From Ascaris suum (Eukaryota; Nematoda; Chromadorea; Rhabditida; Ascarididae): a stretch of DNA of 64,000 nucleotides. Both the position numbers and the translations under genes were made by a program. Location: contig CM024182.1 of assembly GCA_013433145.1 (NCBI GenBank), positions 6,338,974-6,402,973 of the forward strand, written 5' to 3'. Within the stretch, counting starts at the first letter, position 1; each line of letters begins with the position of its first letter. Below the pieces are notes generated by a model. The model ran no database searches. It saw nothing but the letters and a program-made list of their open reading frames with translations, and was not told where the DNA came from. Positions 41,540-55,903 of this stretch are shown in pieces.

Positions 41540-41584
41540 TTTTTCGTTTTAGGTTGTTATTTGAATGATACAACAAATTACTAT
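41540..41584 (+). promoter_or_regulatory. Probable spliced-leader or 5' UTR splice acceptor for GGT
   Basis: A pyrimidine tract of ten T followed by CGTTTTAG ends at 41552, 32 bases before the GGT start codon at 41585. In nematodes this arrangement is typical of a trans-splice acceptor. A cis-spliced 5' UTR intron would look the same. Confidence 0.5.
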
Positions 41585-41672
41585 ATGCATCATTTTGTAA
41601 GTCCGGAAGATGGGCGTCTATTGGCGCAAACCGTCGAGTCAAATCAGGATGATAACGCTATCCGAAAACGAG
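41585..41672 (+). CDS. GGT exon 1: start codon and cytosolic N-terminus
   Basis: Encodes residues 1-29 plus one base, a polar cytosolic tail ending in Arg-Lys-Arg just before the membrane anchor. I chose the ATG at 41585 because it is the first in-frame ATG after the acceptor at 41551-41552. The donor is GTAATG. The first ATG in this frame within a longer upstream open stretch is not needed, since that stretch lies before a strong acceptor. Confidence 0.75.
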
Positions 41673-42229
41673 GTAATGCTTTATTTTTAATAAATATTTG
41701 TGTAAATTATTGGAGATTATTCGAGTATACCTCATTACTTCAGATGAAACTTTCGTTCTCAAACGAATAAGCTCATCTCTCAACATTTAGGGAACGAAAA
41801 ACTCCTCCCCTATAAAGATCGTCTTCCTCTCGAAAACTTTTAAGAATACGTTTGAAATGTGATATATTACTGTTTTCGTCGTTCAAAATTTGACCGTCTA
41901 ATCGTTTATCGAATTGGAATGGTACTTAGTTTTTTTTTTGCATTGATTGGCGAATTTTAATAATTCAATTGAAAGTATTCAATATCGAGATGAGTAATGA
42001 TGAAAGAATTTAGTAGAGATTGCATAAAAATATACAAAATTACTTCATATTTAAATTTAAACTTTATATTTAAATTTTTTGATAAAGAATTCATGTGAAG
42101 TAGGTCACGATTATACCTATATGTGCGGTTATATCCCTCCACGTTCCCATTTCCCCCTTCCAAAAGGTTGTACTGATGGCGACAATAAGAGTTTTTACAC
42201 TTTCCACTATTATCTGATCTCGTAATTTT

Positions 42230-42266
<37 letters not shown>

Positions 42267-45200
42267 ACTCTCATTCCCTCTATGCTAACGACAAGGTTAT
42301 TGCCATGCAGAAAAAGAAGGGAGAAGGAATTCAAATAGCTATGTTATATTATGGATACCTGCTATATTATGGAGACAGATATGATCTACCACGTAGATAG
42401 ATATGATTTAGTGCTGAGGACCGTTTCACTGAGATATTCTTGCAATTGTGGTACTTTTACGTTCAAAAAATCATTTAGTTTGTTTGGGCATTTTAATGCA
42501 AAACAAAGATCCAAACATGATAAAAACGGAAGTTGAAACCGATTAAAGGGCATAAATAAGCCTATTTATCGCTATAAAATCCACAAAAATGAATTACAGA
42601 TTTTCTAATATTTATTAGAAGCATATTTAAACCATATTCGGAGTCGACTCCTAATTTCTAATTTTAATTGATTGGTGATATTTTTTGCTCCGAAAGAGTT
42701 CTTTTGTTTTTGTGAGCGATATGCTGCTCTTAAAGCATTACTCATCACTTCTTGTTGTCTAGTTTGAACATTTGTTGCTTCCAGTCGTTACGCTATTATT
42801 GCGTTCGTTGTGCACTCGTTACGTTTTATTGCAGTTTAAAGCGTAAAAATGCTTTAACTCTCACGTTTCCAGCATTGCAAACAAAGTTTCTTTTTTTTCT
42901 TCATTGTTGCGCTATATTACGAAAAATTAGATCCGCCTTTTTCTATGAACTTCACTTTTCCTTGGATATTTGGCCTATGGGTATGGATGGGAATGACCTA
43001 TAGGTATCTATGAGAATGGCCTATAGGTATGGATGGGAATGGCCTATGGATATGGATACGAATGTTTTTTCTTTGATGGAATTTACAGATTTAGGCTATC
43101 ATTTTCTGTTTGTTGTATGTAAATCTTCTGTATTAAGTAGACAACGTTGTCTATTTCTATATTTTTGTCAACCAATTACTATTCAAAGTGTGGGTAGTGG
43201 TGAATTTCGTTGGCAAAACTTCAACGCTGATAAAAAAAGGCTTTTCCGGTCTGTTAATTTTCGAGCAATCGGATCGTTTTGTTATGACAATTATGGTAAT
43301 TGGTGGTCACTATTCTCTGACCCGTCGGCGCTGATGGTCATCGTTACCCTTTTAATCGCTCAATATTTCATCAGCCGTTGCTTTACCCTCTTATAATTTC
43401 ATATTTTCATTGTTCTTCGATGATGAAATTTTTTTTGCTATGAAAAACTGTCTGTTTAGACATGCCAACATTGTTCTTGGATGCAGACGATAATGTTTCC
43501 ACTCCACTGTCAATAATGTATATGAGAAGGAGGTGAGTTTTTTTCCGCATTCTAATCTGCGGCTTGTCTTCGTGACAGCCGGGTGGGAGAGGAGAAGGTA
43601 CAGGGTCATTAGAGAAGGTATGAAGTCGTTGTCGGTGAATCCTCTTTTCTCTTCTTTTACAGTTCTGAGGAGTATAATGACCACCTCATTCCTTCCTTCT
43701 TCTTCTCTCCCCCCCCCCCCCTCCCACTCTCCTCTGATTCCGATGTCGTTAGATGATCCATCGTATAGCACCTATCGTACAGTGGATCTTTTTTTAACGT
43801 TTCATGGGATATATTTGACCGTACGATAACGAAGAACGTGGAATAGAACAAAACAAGAAAGCAAATAACGACTGAAATTGGTGATGAATTAAAAGTCTAC
43901 CAAAAAAGGCTAATTTTATTTCCCTAATCTACCTGGTTTTTAAAAATATATCTTGTTGATGTTTATATGCTCATTAATTATTGAGTTAAATTTGAAATTT
44001 TTCGTTTTACATAAATTTCAAAAAGAAAGAAAATTTTTATTTAATATTATTTTTTTGCATATATGAGTAAATTTTCATGAATTTTTTTCGAAACATACAT
44101 CTATAATTTCATTTTTTTAATCTTCGTTTGAGTCAACAAAACAACTCATTTATTACGTTCAAGCAAATTTAATTTAGTTCAATAAAAAGGTAGAAAAAGG
44201 TATATTAGAAAATATTTCAGAGGTCTTCCATGGTTGACAGCGGCATTCGGCATCCTTTCATTTGTACTTATCGTCGCTTTATTCGCGTTAACAATGCACC
44301 ATCCAAACACGGTTATTGAAACTCCTTATCGTTTATTGAAATGATGATCTATTGGAATTAGAATTACCTGTCTTACCTGTAGATAATGAATTCACTTCAT
44401 CATTTTTTGCTAATTTTTGCTAGGTGCGTCCAGGCAGCAAGGTATATTGAGGTAACTTATGCTTGTATATATTTATGAATGTCGATTTGTTCAGTTGTTT
44501 CAAATCGTGTGAAATGAAATATGAATGAGGGTTATTTTATAATGTAATAGGTATCATAGCCGGCTCTCCAATGTTTTATTCCACTTTGATTCATTTGCTT
44601 CGAAAGAAATTATGCACAATTGAAAATTGATAGTATTGTGCGCATTGTTAACCGATCGCTTTTTTACTTGAATCGTTCGTTTTTTCATTTACACTAAATG
44701 ATTTTTCATTCAAAATCGATCGGTTTTTCATCGATCCTTTTTTCAGTTGCATCGAAAAGAGACGGATTCTTATATGAATTTATATAAGCGATCAGATTAA
44801 TTAATTAAAATATGATTGTGATTAGTTATTTGTATTATTTAATATATGCGATTATAATTGAATAAATTTGCAAATTCATTAAATAAAATAAATAAAATTT
44901 GCAAAAATTCAATTATAAAAATATACTATAATTATAATTCAAATATAAAAATATATCATTAAATTAATTAAAATTATATAATTAAAATTATTGATATAAT
45001 TAAATTAAAATATATAATTAAATTAATTAAAAGGGAAAATGTTTGCATTAAAAAAAATATAAAACATATGCGATTTGTTGATCCATAAAATTGATTGGTA
45101 AAATGAACGGAAAACAAGAACATATTTCATGACAGCTGTTATGCTTTGGCACGGCTTTTGCATTTGTTTATTCTAATGAGTTGTTTGCTTCATTCTTTTT

Positions 45201-48200
45201 TTTTCCCGCTCGTTTCTCTTCCCCTAAAAATATTTTAATTTTTTAGTTCGAAATTTTTCGTTGAATAAGAAATGAAGAAAATTTTAAAGAGTACTATTAT
45301 TGAGGAGTTTTTTTTTGTTGATTGGCGAAATACAAATTGAGAAAAATTTTTTGAAATTTTTAAATCTCGACGATATTATTCTATATTTCTCAATGATAGT
45401 TTTGCTGCAAAAAAAAAAAAAAAATCTCGCAATTGAATTCAAATTTCTTTAGCGTTTTTTTTTTTTTTGCTATTGAGAGGGATTTCTTCTCATTTTTCTT
45501 AGGCTCCAGTGCCGATTTATTGTGAGAGGTGATGATTGGTTGATAAAGTTGCTGTTCCATCCATCATTTATAAATAAAGCTCAAATAATGAATATGTGAG
45601 AGATATCTCGATTTTTTCTTTGCGACATTTCTAATTTGTCGTCTATAAATTTAAAAAAAAAAGCACCAATTTGTGTTTTTTGCGTATTGTTTTCAAAATA
45701 TTCTCCAGCATATTATTTTATAATCATGGTAGTCTTATCTTTTGCGGTATAAATAATTTTATAGTTGAATATCTTATCAATGATAAGTTTATCATTATAT
45801 ATTTGAGCTATCCCACTAGAAAATTTTTATATATAAAGCTATTATTATTTATGTTGAAAAATACTTTCTCATACATGCATCTAAAAAATAGTGAATTTTT
45901 TGGAATTTCACCAATATCGATAATATGTCATCGATGCTGAGATTTTGATCGCATTTAGATTCTCTACCAATCGATAGCATAAATTATAATAATTAGGTTT
46001 TGAATGATAAAGATATAAATAAATAATCTTGAGCGATTGACTAATAGAAATATGCAACTACCGTAAACTCCCTAACATTACCCCCCCCCCCACCCCCACC
46101 CTGATATGAACCTATATTTAATTTATTCTCCCTGTAGAAAAGCGAGTTCTTTAAGTTCCACTTCCACAGATTGAGTGATACCTCCGTAAAATCCTTAGAT
46201 ACTCGTTTTTTCCAAGATTTGAATTTCCCTCCTCTCTTCCCGTACTGAAATTTTGCATCATTGAAAGTTGAAATCAAAATTTCTAGTATATTTGCACCTT
46301 GAATGCCGAAAAATTATTACCCAACTAACGTGCTTATTAAAGAAATTTGTAAACTGATTTTTATTTGCATATTTCCATATTAATTTCACAACGGAAATAT
46401 TTGCATTGTTTTTTCCTCAAGCTTCAGGGTTCCTGTCCAGGCTCAATTCCTCACGATAACCGTAACAACGAATCTGAGAGACAAGGAAATGTAACCGCTG
46501 TCCACGTGGAACCGAGATGGCCAACACCAAATCCAACGAGTGCTCTTTTACGCTTCAAAAATGCCGTCGTAATGTGCGATAATGCTATTTGCAGCGAAAT
46601 TGGCAGGTAAATTTTTTTTTAAATGTTGGAATGATCAGCATATACGACAGCAACCTTCAATTTTTTTATTACTGTAATTCATTGTTTATAATAACTTAAA
46701 AGCTATTTTTGGGCGATTTCCTCTTACGAATCGATAAACTCGCTTATTTATCGATATCGATTTATCGATCGATAGATAAATCGTGTAAATCGATAAAAAT
46801 CGGATTTTAAAAAGTATATCAAAAACTAATAGGATTATTCATAGTTACGTTTATTTTAGTAGTCTTTCTTGTTATGGGAATTTTCTTTAAGAATAGTGTA
46901 GCGCTTTACGTTGTTTGATATTTTATTGACTATCATAGGATCCATATATGTTGTTCGTAATTTTCAAATTATTTGTATTTCATTAATTTTTTTTTGAGTA
47001 TATACTCATAACTGATATTGAAAGGCTGTTTATATTCGACATTTATGAGTAGTGATCATTAGTCAACTATAAATATTCGACGAGATAAAAACTTATTCAT
47101 GGATGTATTAGCATGTGACATATGCGTGATGATCTATAAAGTGCTAGATAAATTCCTCGTAAATTTTTTGTACGCTTGAAGAGATGAATTTCTAAGGAAA
47201 ATTCGAAAAAATTTCCGAAGAAAAATGATGTTTTTTTTTTCACATGCATATTTGTATGAGAGAGGCAACGAAGATCGACTATTATATGCAAATAAGTTGA
47301 ATATATTAACGATAGTTCCACTGATAAAAGTCACTATCATATGGTCTAGAATGAGAGGCTGAAAAAAAAATTTTTTTTTTAGCTAATAAAACTTACTTTT
47401 TTTTCCTCCTATTTTGCTTGTTATTACTCATTGGAAATTTCTTTTATCTTTTATGGTATTACTTTTTTGTCGTGAAGATAAATTCATCCGGAAATATGCA
47501 TTTCTTTTACCACTCGAAATCTTACATAAAAGTTTGATTTTATTGATTTCAAAGTTGATCGAATTTTCATTGAAGTGAATGTAATTTTGATTTTTTTTCG
47601 CTCTCTCTCGAAAATTTTGCGTTGAAAAACTTCGCTTCCATAATGAAAGCAAAATTCCTTTTGTGGAAATTTTTTAAAGAATATATTAATTGTGCGTATT
47701 TATTCTTTTTTTTTTTGGTCTATGTAAGTGTTTTTTTTTCACTATTCACTTCTGGCCAAAGATCAACGTTCACACTCTTTTCTCTTGTTTTCTCAAAATC
47801 TTTTTTTCTACAACAAAGAAAAGAGAGGAGGGGAAAGGGACGATGATTAGACCTTTTTATGAAACTTCCTATGGGCTACATTGAGGCGTTACGAAATTCA
47901 TTTCAAATTTTAACCGCTTCAGCACTTTATTATTGATTTTATAATTTAATATTGCTATAAGGCCTAATATTTCTATTGTAAATGGTACTCGTAATATTTT
48001 GTTTTTTTGAAGAGATAGAATGCAGTGGTGGATTCCTGAAATTATTTGAATAAAAGAAGCTAATTGAAGGAATGTTTTGTTGCGCGGGGGAAATGCCGCT
48101 GATGCAGCTGTTGCCGCTTCGATATGCATCGGTGCACTCAATCCCTCACAGCAGTGGACTTGGTGGTGGATTCATGATGACATTTTATAAACGGTTAGCA

Positions 48201-51200
48201 CCTTCTTTCATGGTGTGTAAAAACGATTTTCTGATCACCGCATGCTGCCATTTGTTTTCTCTCTCTGTCCTTTCCTTCCTCACCTCGACCGACCACATCC
48301 TCTCACCTCACTCTCCATTACCATATGCAAATGAAGTTATCCCTCGATGATTGATCCACTTTATGAACCTAAAGAGGGCCATTGATTAAACTTTTACATT
48401 TACCCGATAAAGAATTCGTACATAAGCGCCGTTTTCATTCAATCACTTATTCCTAATGATCCATTGTGTTATCCATGGTGCTTTTCATATTCAACTTTAC
48501 ACTTTCCTATCTTAGTTTAAGTATATAAGAACTCTTCGGCAAATACAAGGTCGACGTGGTGATTGCATTGGATTAAAATAGTCTATTATCGTGGAAAGTT
48601 ATCCCCATTACAAACGATCGGATTCAGTGACTTTCCATTAGAATAGAGCGCAGAAGACCTAAGTAAATACCTGTTCAATGTTGGGTATTTATAACTATTC
48701 ATCGGCAATACTGATATGAAATATTTGAAAAATAGATTTATTGAAATCAGGAGGTTTAATAATTTCATCGTTAATGTCCACTTAATAGGAAATATGGGTT
48801 TATAACGAAATACTACGGTGGAATATCCGATCGAATGTGATGTTTTTTTAGAGAAATCTAATTAGTATTTGAATAATGAGTGAACTGAGAAGTTATCAGT
48901 GATATTTTTCTGCATTGACGATTGATAATATCGATGAACTGACCAATGACCGAAACAATGACCAATCTTTTTAAAGCAAAACATCTGTAATTTTCTATTT
49001 AATTTTATGTAAATTTCATTCATTTGCATTCAATTTTTGATTTATATAATAACTTTAAAATAATTATATTCTTAAGTGAATATTTCAAAAATGCGCTTTT
49101 TTTTGATTACGGAAATATTGCTGAATAAAGGATTAAATCCGAAAAATTAAGAAATATAATATTTTTAATTTTTTTTAAAAAAAAACCTTTTAAAAGTTCT
49201 CCAGTATAAAAAAAATTTTTTTTTTCGAAATTTATGAACGACAAATATTTTCTTAATTGAAATAATGATTCGTTAAAATTTAAGAGAATAATACGACGTA
49301 TATTCGAGGAAAAAGGAAATATTTCTCCGATGCTGCACTAATTTAAAAAAAAATTTCAGGAAAGAGAAAAGATGTATAACGATGAATGCGCGTGAGACGG
49401 CACCTAATATGGCAAACCCGAGCTGGTACAACGCCAATCCCAGTGATGCGGTAGTCGGTTTGTGCACAGAAATTAGCAAAATTTAATCAAAACATACATA
49501 TAAGCATATAATTAAATTATATTGATGTTGCATATAATTAAATTATATTGATGTTGGTTGGGAGCTCGCGACCTCATACTATGATATCTCATTCTTAAGC
49601 TTCAAGCTCATGCGTTGACACATTCGCGCTAACGGATCTTGAGTTTCTGGATTATGGCTTGAGATCGGATTTCCTTTCGATGCAATATGCAAATTATGCA
49701 CATTACTCCACCAAAATTAGGGCAGTTATTAATGTAAGAGTTGTCTTTCTTTCGGAGTTCAGCTAATAGAATCCGAGTGGAAAACTTTTTAAGCGGTGAT
49801 GAATTTTTTTTCCCGTAAAACATTTTCCAGTGAAATAAAACTGAAAATTTTTTAAAAAAATCAATAAATGCGAAAAAATTTATTAAAATTTAAAAAATTT
49901 CATGAATTGAATTTCGAAACGTTTCACATTAATTGCCTTTTTTCTTATTTTCTTGTGACAATATTTATGTTTTATGCGAAAAAAAAAACTTAATGAGCCT
50001 TATCAGCTGCTATCACTTAAGTTGAATAATTTATCATCTCTTAAGCATTTGTTGTTTTTTTTTTTTTGTTCTTAAAAGTGGTGAAGAAATGAGATTTAAA
50101 TTTAGTTATCATCCAGGAAATTCAGGAAACTCTCTATCGTGCTCATCTATAGATGATTTTCTTTTTTGTTTATTTATTTTATATTTATTTTGTGTTTTTT
50201 TTAAAGTTTTTTCATATTTGACCTTAACTTATCGCACATTTTGGCGCATTTCAACTCAACGAATTTTTTTTTTTTTTACTGTATGGATGATTTTATTTTA
50301 ACCAAAAACGTACGAATTCTCCAAATAGAAGCATTTCTTCCGGTTCGACATTCATTGTTCATTTTTTTATTGAACGTTTACGAAATTTATACCTGAAGAT
50401 AGTGTTTAATTTAATTTGTGATTATTTGAAGATTTTTTTCTAATTTTTTTTTTTGAATTCGAAGATTTTCAAAGATTATGATGAAATTGTTGGAGAACAA
50501 TACTGGAAAATATAAGGGGAGTTAATTTCCTTCAAATAGGTCTTAGTCGTTACCTTTTTTTGTTCGTTATCTCACTCGTTACCTGTTCGCTGCCAGGTCT
50601 ATCTAGTTAATTTACCTGACTTATGATTCATTGATTGTCTCAAGGAAACTTTGTCGAATCGAATGAAAAATTTTGAGGATAGAAGAAAATCTTTTCTTAG
50701 CATTAATTAGGAAATATTTAAGGCTATAAAGCAATAGCGACACCAGGTGAACTACATGGCTTATGGACAATATTTAAACGTTTTGGTAGTGGTCGAATTG
50801 CTTGGCAAGATCTCTTAATGCCGACAGTGAATTTACTCAACTCAGGTTATCCAATATCGGCATTTATGGAGCAACTATTGCAATATAAACGGGAATCAAT
50901 TCTTGATGAACCGACTATGATGTGAGTTTCCTTTCTGAATTTCTTTTTTTTCGAAAATGTGTTTTCAGATTTTTTTTCATCATTGATTCGAAATTATTTT
51001 AATAGGAATTTTTTTAATGAGATTTGTAAGACCAATCAGTAGTTTGAGTAAATGATCTTCAGTGGGTGCAGCGTTAATTGTGATATTGGTGATCGGTGAT
51101 TTTCATCCGGGATAGAGATATCCAAACGGATAGTGCTATAAAACAGAATAGGTAATCGGGCTTTGAAAATGTAATGAGTAAGTTCAGTGAAAAGTCCGTT

Positions 51201-54200
51201 TGATTTGACCATTTCGAGCATTCAAAGATGAATATCTATTGTTGTTAGCAAAATAAATAACTGAATAAAAGTAAATAGTAGTGAAAATAAATGCATTGTT
51301 GTACAAATCATATTGATTAAATTCAATTGCACCGCCATCGTGCTTTTATTTCGGCCTCTCAGCTAGTCGCCACTTTGGACTTTCAGCTATGCATAAAGCA
51401 AATGCCAATATTGTCCTCGCTATTTTTCTTTGTATTGATGTTACACATCTTAGTTTTAAATTTTCTAAAATTAACCTAAGAGAAATTTTAATGATATTTC
51501 TGAGAAAAAAAATAAATGGTTCTGAATGAAAAGAACATCTGATTTTCATGAATATTTCAAATAATCAAAATTTTTCTCTTAAAATTAAAGTCATCTTTTT
51601 TTTTTCATTATATTTTCTGATCTCATTTTTCCATTTAAAAAAAAATTTTTTTTCTTTATATTTCTATTGAAATATCATAGTAATGAAAAATATTTTTCAT
51701 AGATTAAAATGAAATCATTTATATTTGAGGCATGCTTTTATGAATCCATTAACAAACGATCTCTATAAAGAGGGAGATTTATTGCGGAATATGGAATTAG
51801 CGCAGACGTTACGGCGTTTAGCTATCAGTTCCGATCCGGTCAAGTTGTTCTATCGTGGTGATATTGCACGTGAAGTGAATGATGAAATGTTCGAACATGG
51901 TAAATGTGTTAAACTTCTATTTATAAATTTAATTTAATTTAATTTAATTCATTTTAAACGTACTTCAAATTTAAGAATTACGTAAGAATTAACTAATTTA
52001 ATTTTACTTCATGTAGAATTACGTAAGCGATGTAGTATTGAATAAAATCTTCCAGGGTACTTTCTTCTAAAATATTATAGCAACACTTAGCAAAGGTAGA
52101 TAAGGCGTTTTTAGGTAAATAAGGCATGGGAAGGAAGGCATTTTAAATTCTGTGATAGAGGGAGTGGTATTGGAAAAGATCGGAAGGGGTATTTTTGTTG
52201 AAATTTTACCAAAATAGCGCCAATATTTCCAGTTAAACGATGTCGTCTTTGATAATTGCTCCTCAATAAAGAACATAAACGCAATAATCATGAAATATAG
52301 TTTATTGATTGATCAGAAACCCCATTGGATCGAAATGAAATTTTAATTTTGAATGCGTCAATATTTCCAGTTAAACGATGTCGTCTTTGATAATTGCTCC
52401 TCAATAAAGAACATAAACGCAATAATCATGAAATATAGTTTATTGATTGATCAGAAATATAGTTTATTGATCAAAAACCCCACTGGATCGAGATGAAATT
52501 TTAATTTTTCTAGATTTACTCTAGAAAAAATATTATTTATTTTTCAAATTCGATGAAAATTTAGATTTTATGGCCCATGAATTGAATTTACCAACTAGTT
52601 ACGAACGCTTATATAGGGCGGATTTCCATCGCAGTTTGATGTGAATTCTCTCAGCGTTCGGAAATTTCCGTCTTTTTTTTTCACCGGATTATAACTGATA
52701 TGGGGAGAACTGAAATCAAGATAAATTTTCTCTATCAAGCGTTTATTTGAGTTTGAATAGAGATTATATACGCTCTATGCTTATTTAAACAGATATGTTC
52801 ATCGTTTTACGTTTGCAAAATTGTTCTTTTAAGAAATATTTGATAAAGTATAGTGTTTGATATATTGTTGTTGATAATGTTTTGAAACTATTTTTCAATT
52901 TTTTATTTCTTCCATAATTCAATTTTGTTCCACTAATATGCTTATATCAACTAAAAATTGATAACATGAGAGATAGTGATAAAAAAGTGATAATATATTG
53001 TCTGATAAGTTGATAACAGAAGACTGACAATAATAAAATATACTCGAGATTTCATACCAGTGGCATTGAGAAAGGAGTATCATTGATTTTTTGAAGCAGA
53101 TCGCTTTATCGTCATTAAAAGGTCGACCGATTGAACCTAATAATTTACCATCATGTATTATTCAATTATTTTTGCATTAAAAAATTGTTTTGCATAAAAA
53201 ACTATTAAGTTTGCAAAGTTCGTAAAAATTTTTCGGAAATCTTATTGAGGAAATGTTTGATTTTCTTTTAGAATTTCAGTGAGAGGAAGAGAGAAAGAGT
53301 AAAGGTAGCTGAAGACAAATATGACTGAAAAGGGGGTTTAGTTAGAATGATAAACTGGCAGCTGTTATCAACTCCCAACTTATGAATGTTGATGTTTACG
53401 TTGCTTTTTTATGGTCTTCATTTCAGGTGGATTTTTGACGAAGGTCGATTTGGCTGCTTACGAGGCATCGATTGACGAATCCCCATTGATCAATGAACAT
53501 TTTTGGGATAGCTTAGCATTATGTGGGCCTGCTCCACCGTCCTCCTTCGCCGCCACTCAACTCATCGTCGCTCTCATCACAAGTTCGTTTAAGCTAAAGA
53601 ACTTATCTAAAAGATCCAACAGAAATTACTATGGGTGGTTGTTTTCAACGATTGCACCTGCGATATTAATTTGATTTACCTGCAGGTAATGCCGGCAGTT
53701 TGGGATTGTTTACGTGCAGCAATGTTTAAAGCATTTCTAGATCAGTTTCTCCATTGGAGCGGTACTAATGTGTGCCGTTTTGATATTATCTTAAGAGAAG
53801 AAATTTCTATTCTACAAAATTTCTAGAAAGACTATAATAGCTATGACTATCGTTTATATTTAGTTAGGTGATAATTTACCACAAATATACAAATTGCATT
53901 CTATGTAAATTGAGATGTCTATTGTGGAATTGAGGTTTTTTCTAATGAGGCAATGATGTAATCGAGAAAAATTATTATGCATTGCATATTTGTTCTTGAT
54001 TTCTAACTTGAAAACATTTTTTTTTCTTGAAGCTGTTTGTTGTTGAAAATTTTTTTCAAATGCATCAAAAATTTCACATTTTTCGCTTTAAATTTTCCTC
54101 TGAATTTCTTTTTCTCGTATCATTATGATCTATAATTATTCGTTGTATTTTTTACTCATATTTCTTAAACTGCACTTCAGTAGTATTTGTATGATTCAAA

Positions 54201-55808
54201 TTTCTCAACAAGTCATACATACTGTGAGGATTCATTACTGCTTAATGAGTGTATTTGCATTTAATAGCACTTCAATGATCTATTTGCAAAAATTTTTTGA
54301 GCTACTATATTATCATCTCGCAAAGAAAGAATTAATTTTCAATGTCATTCAATATAAATTGAAATCTTTTTAGTGAAATAATCCTGATCTGATATTCCGC
54401 ACAGTACCGTAACAGATAGGTGTATTAGCCCAGGTCATCGTCTTTACCCCACCACTTTTGCATCTGTCTCTCTTCTCGTCAATGATAGTCTTCTTGTTTT
54501 TTTTTTTTTTTTTCTATTTGATACTGCGTTTGGATGGCCAACATATTAGAGCTCTGTGGCAATGACATCGAAGTATGTACTCTTGAATAATGGAATGCCA
54601 TTCCTGAGGCTCGATAACACAACTTAGGGACCATCGGAAGGATGAGAAATGGTTGGAATCTCTCGATCGAAAGATATAACTATCGAGATTGGCGAATGGG
54701 GTGCAAGTCCCACCCCTTGGGATTCTGCGGGGTCTAGGGGTCACCAGTTCAATCCATTGATAAATAATAGACATGTAATTGATGTTATACCATCGTAGTA
54801 TCAGATCTTGGTTGCGACATCGGCTGCCAGAGAAGTCGAGGAGCCCATTGGAAAAAAATTTCTCTCCCCCTTTCCTGTTGTTTTTTTGTCGGGTTCTGAC
54901 CTGAGGCCTAAGTCGATCACAACTTATTGCTAGCACTTTGCAGGTGCGAGATGACGGAAACAGATTAGCTTAACAGTCGGCAAGTTCCTGCTGTGTGCAT
55001 TTTGATGCGGCAATCAAGTCGATTTCTTTTCGAAGCCGATAAAAAATCTCTCCATAACCATGGCGAATATAAGATAATGCAAGCAATGAGTAACTAGAAC
55101 AAGAAGTTAGGTTAACCTGAAATCTTGCGAGATACAGTCAACTTTATTGCTTACAGAATTGTACAATTCGAGTGCGGATCCGAGCTTATTGCGCACAAAT
55201 GACGAATTTTATCACTATTTTCTTGAAGCCGAAAAACTCGCCTTTGCTCAGAGAGCCTCATTTGGTAAGCAGTTTTCGTTATAACGCCTCATTATTTCCA
55301 GCTGTGTGTCTCTATGCAAGATATGAAATAGCATCACCTATTTTGCTTTCATCAATAGCTAACATTATAAAAGTTTCCTGTCTTTCGTCGCACCTATACT
55401 GCGTGTACTCCAAGCCTGACAACGCATCTGTCCAATCTTGTCTTATTGTGGGACATCCTCTCAGTTGTCTTTTCTATTGCTACAGCATTCTTCACATTTT
55501 TTTCCATGAGTTTTTAAGTTTTTTTTGTTCCTTTGGAATTAACAGCTAATTTTTAGGCGATGTCAGCTTCGTGCCAGAAGCGCATCTTCTTGCGGTGAAT
55601 ATGACTAGCCCATTTTATATTGAACAGCTGTTACAACAAATCAACGAGAAAGCTGATAATAGCACGTACTATGATGAGAGGTATACAACGGTGAGTCACG
55701 ATGAAATTTTTTATATTTACATACTACTTTTTGCTGTTTCACTTATAAAGACGTCTGCCGAACAGCTTGATGAGAAATGCGCTTCTATATTGAGGAAATT
55801 GCATCGAG

Positions 55809-55903
<95 letters not shown>

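Noticed and set aside
41309..41584. Open frame extending GGT upstream of its ATG
   Set aside because: It precedes a strong acceptor at 41551-41552, is AT-rich and matches nothing; the real start is at 41585.
54514..54936. 140-codon minus-strand frame inside GGT intron 8
   Set aside because: It has no recognised domain, no splice signals and a GC-rich repeat-like composition; treated as a likely dispersed repeat.
55172..55549. 125-codon + frame overlapping GGT exon 9
   Set aside because: It is a shadow: the family match is in a different frame and ends at the GTAAGC donor at 55265.
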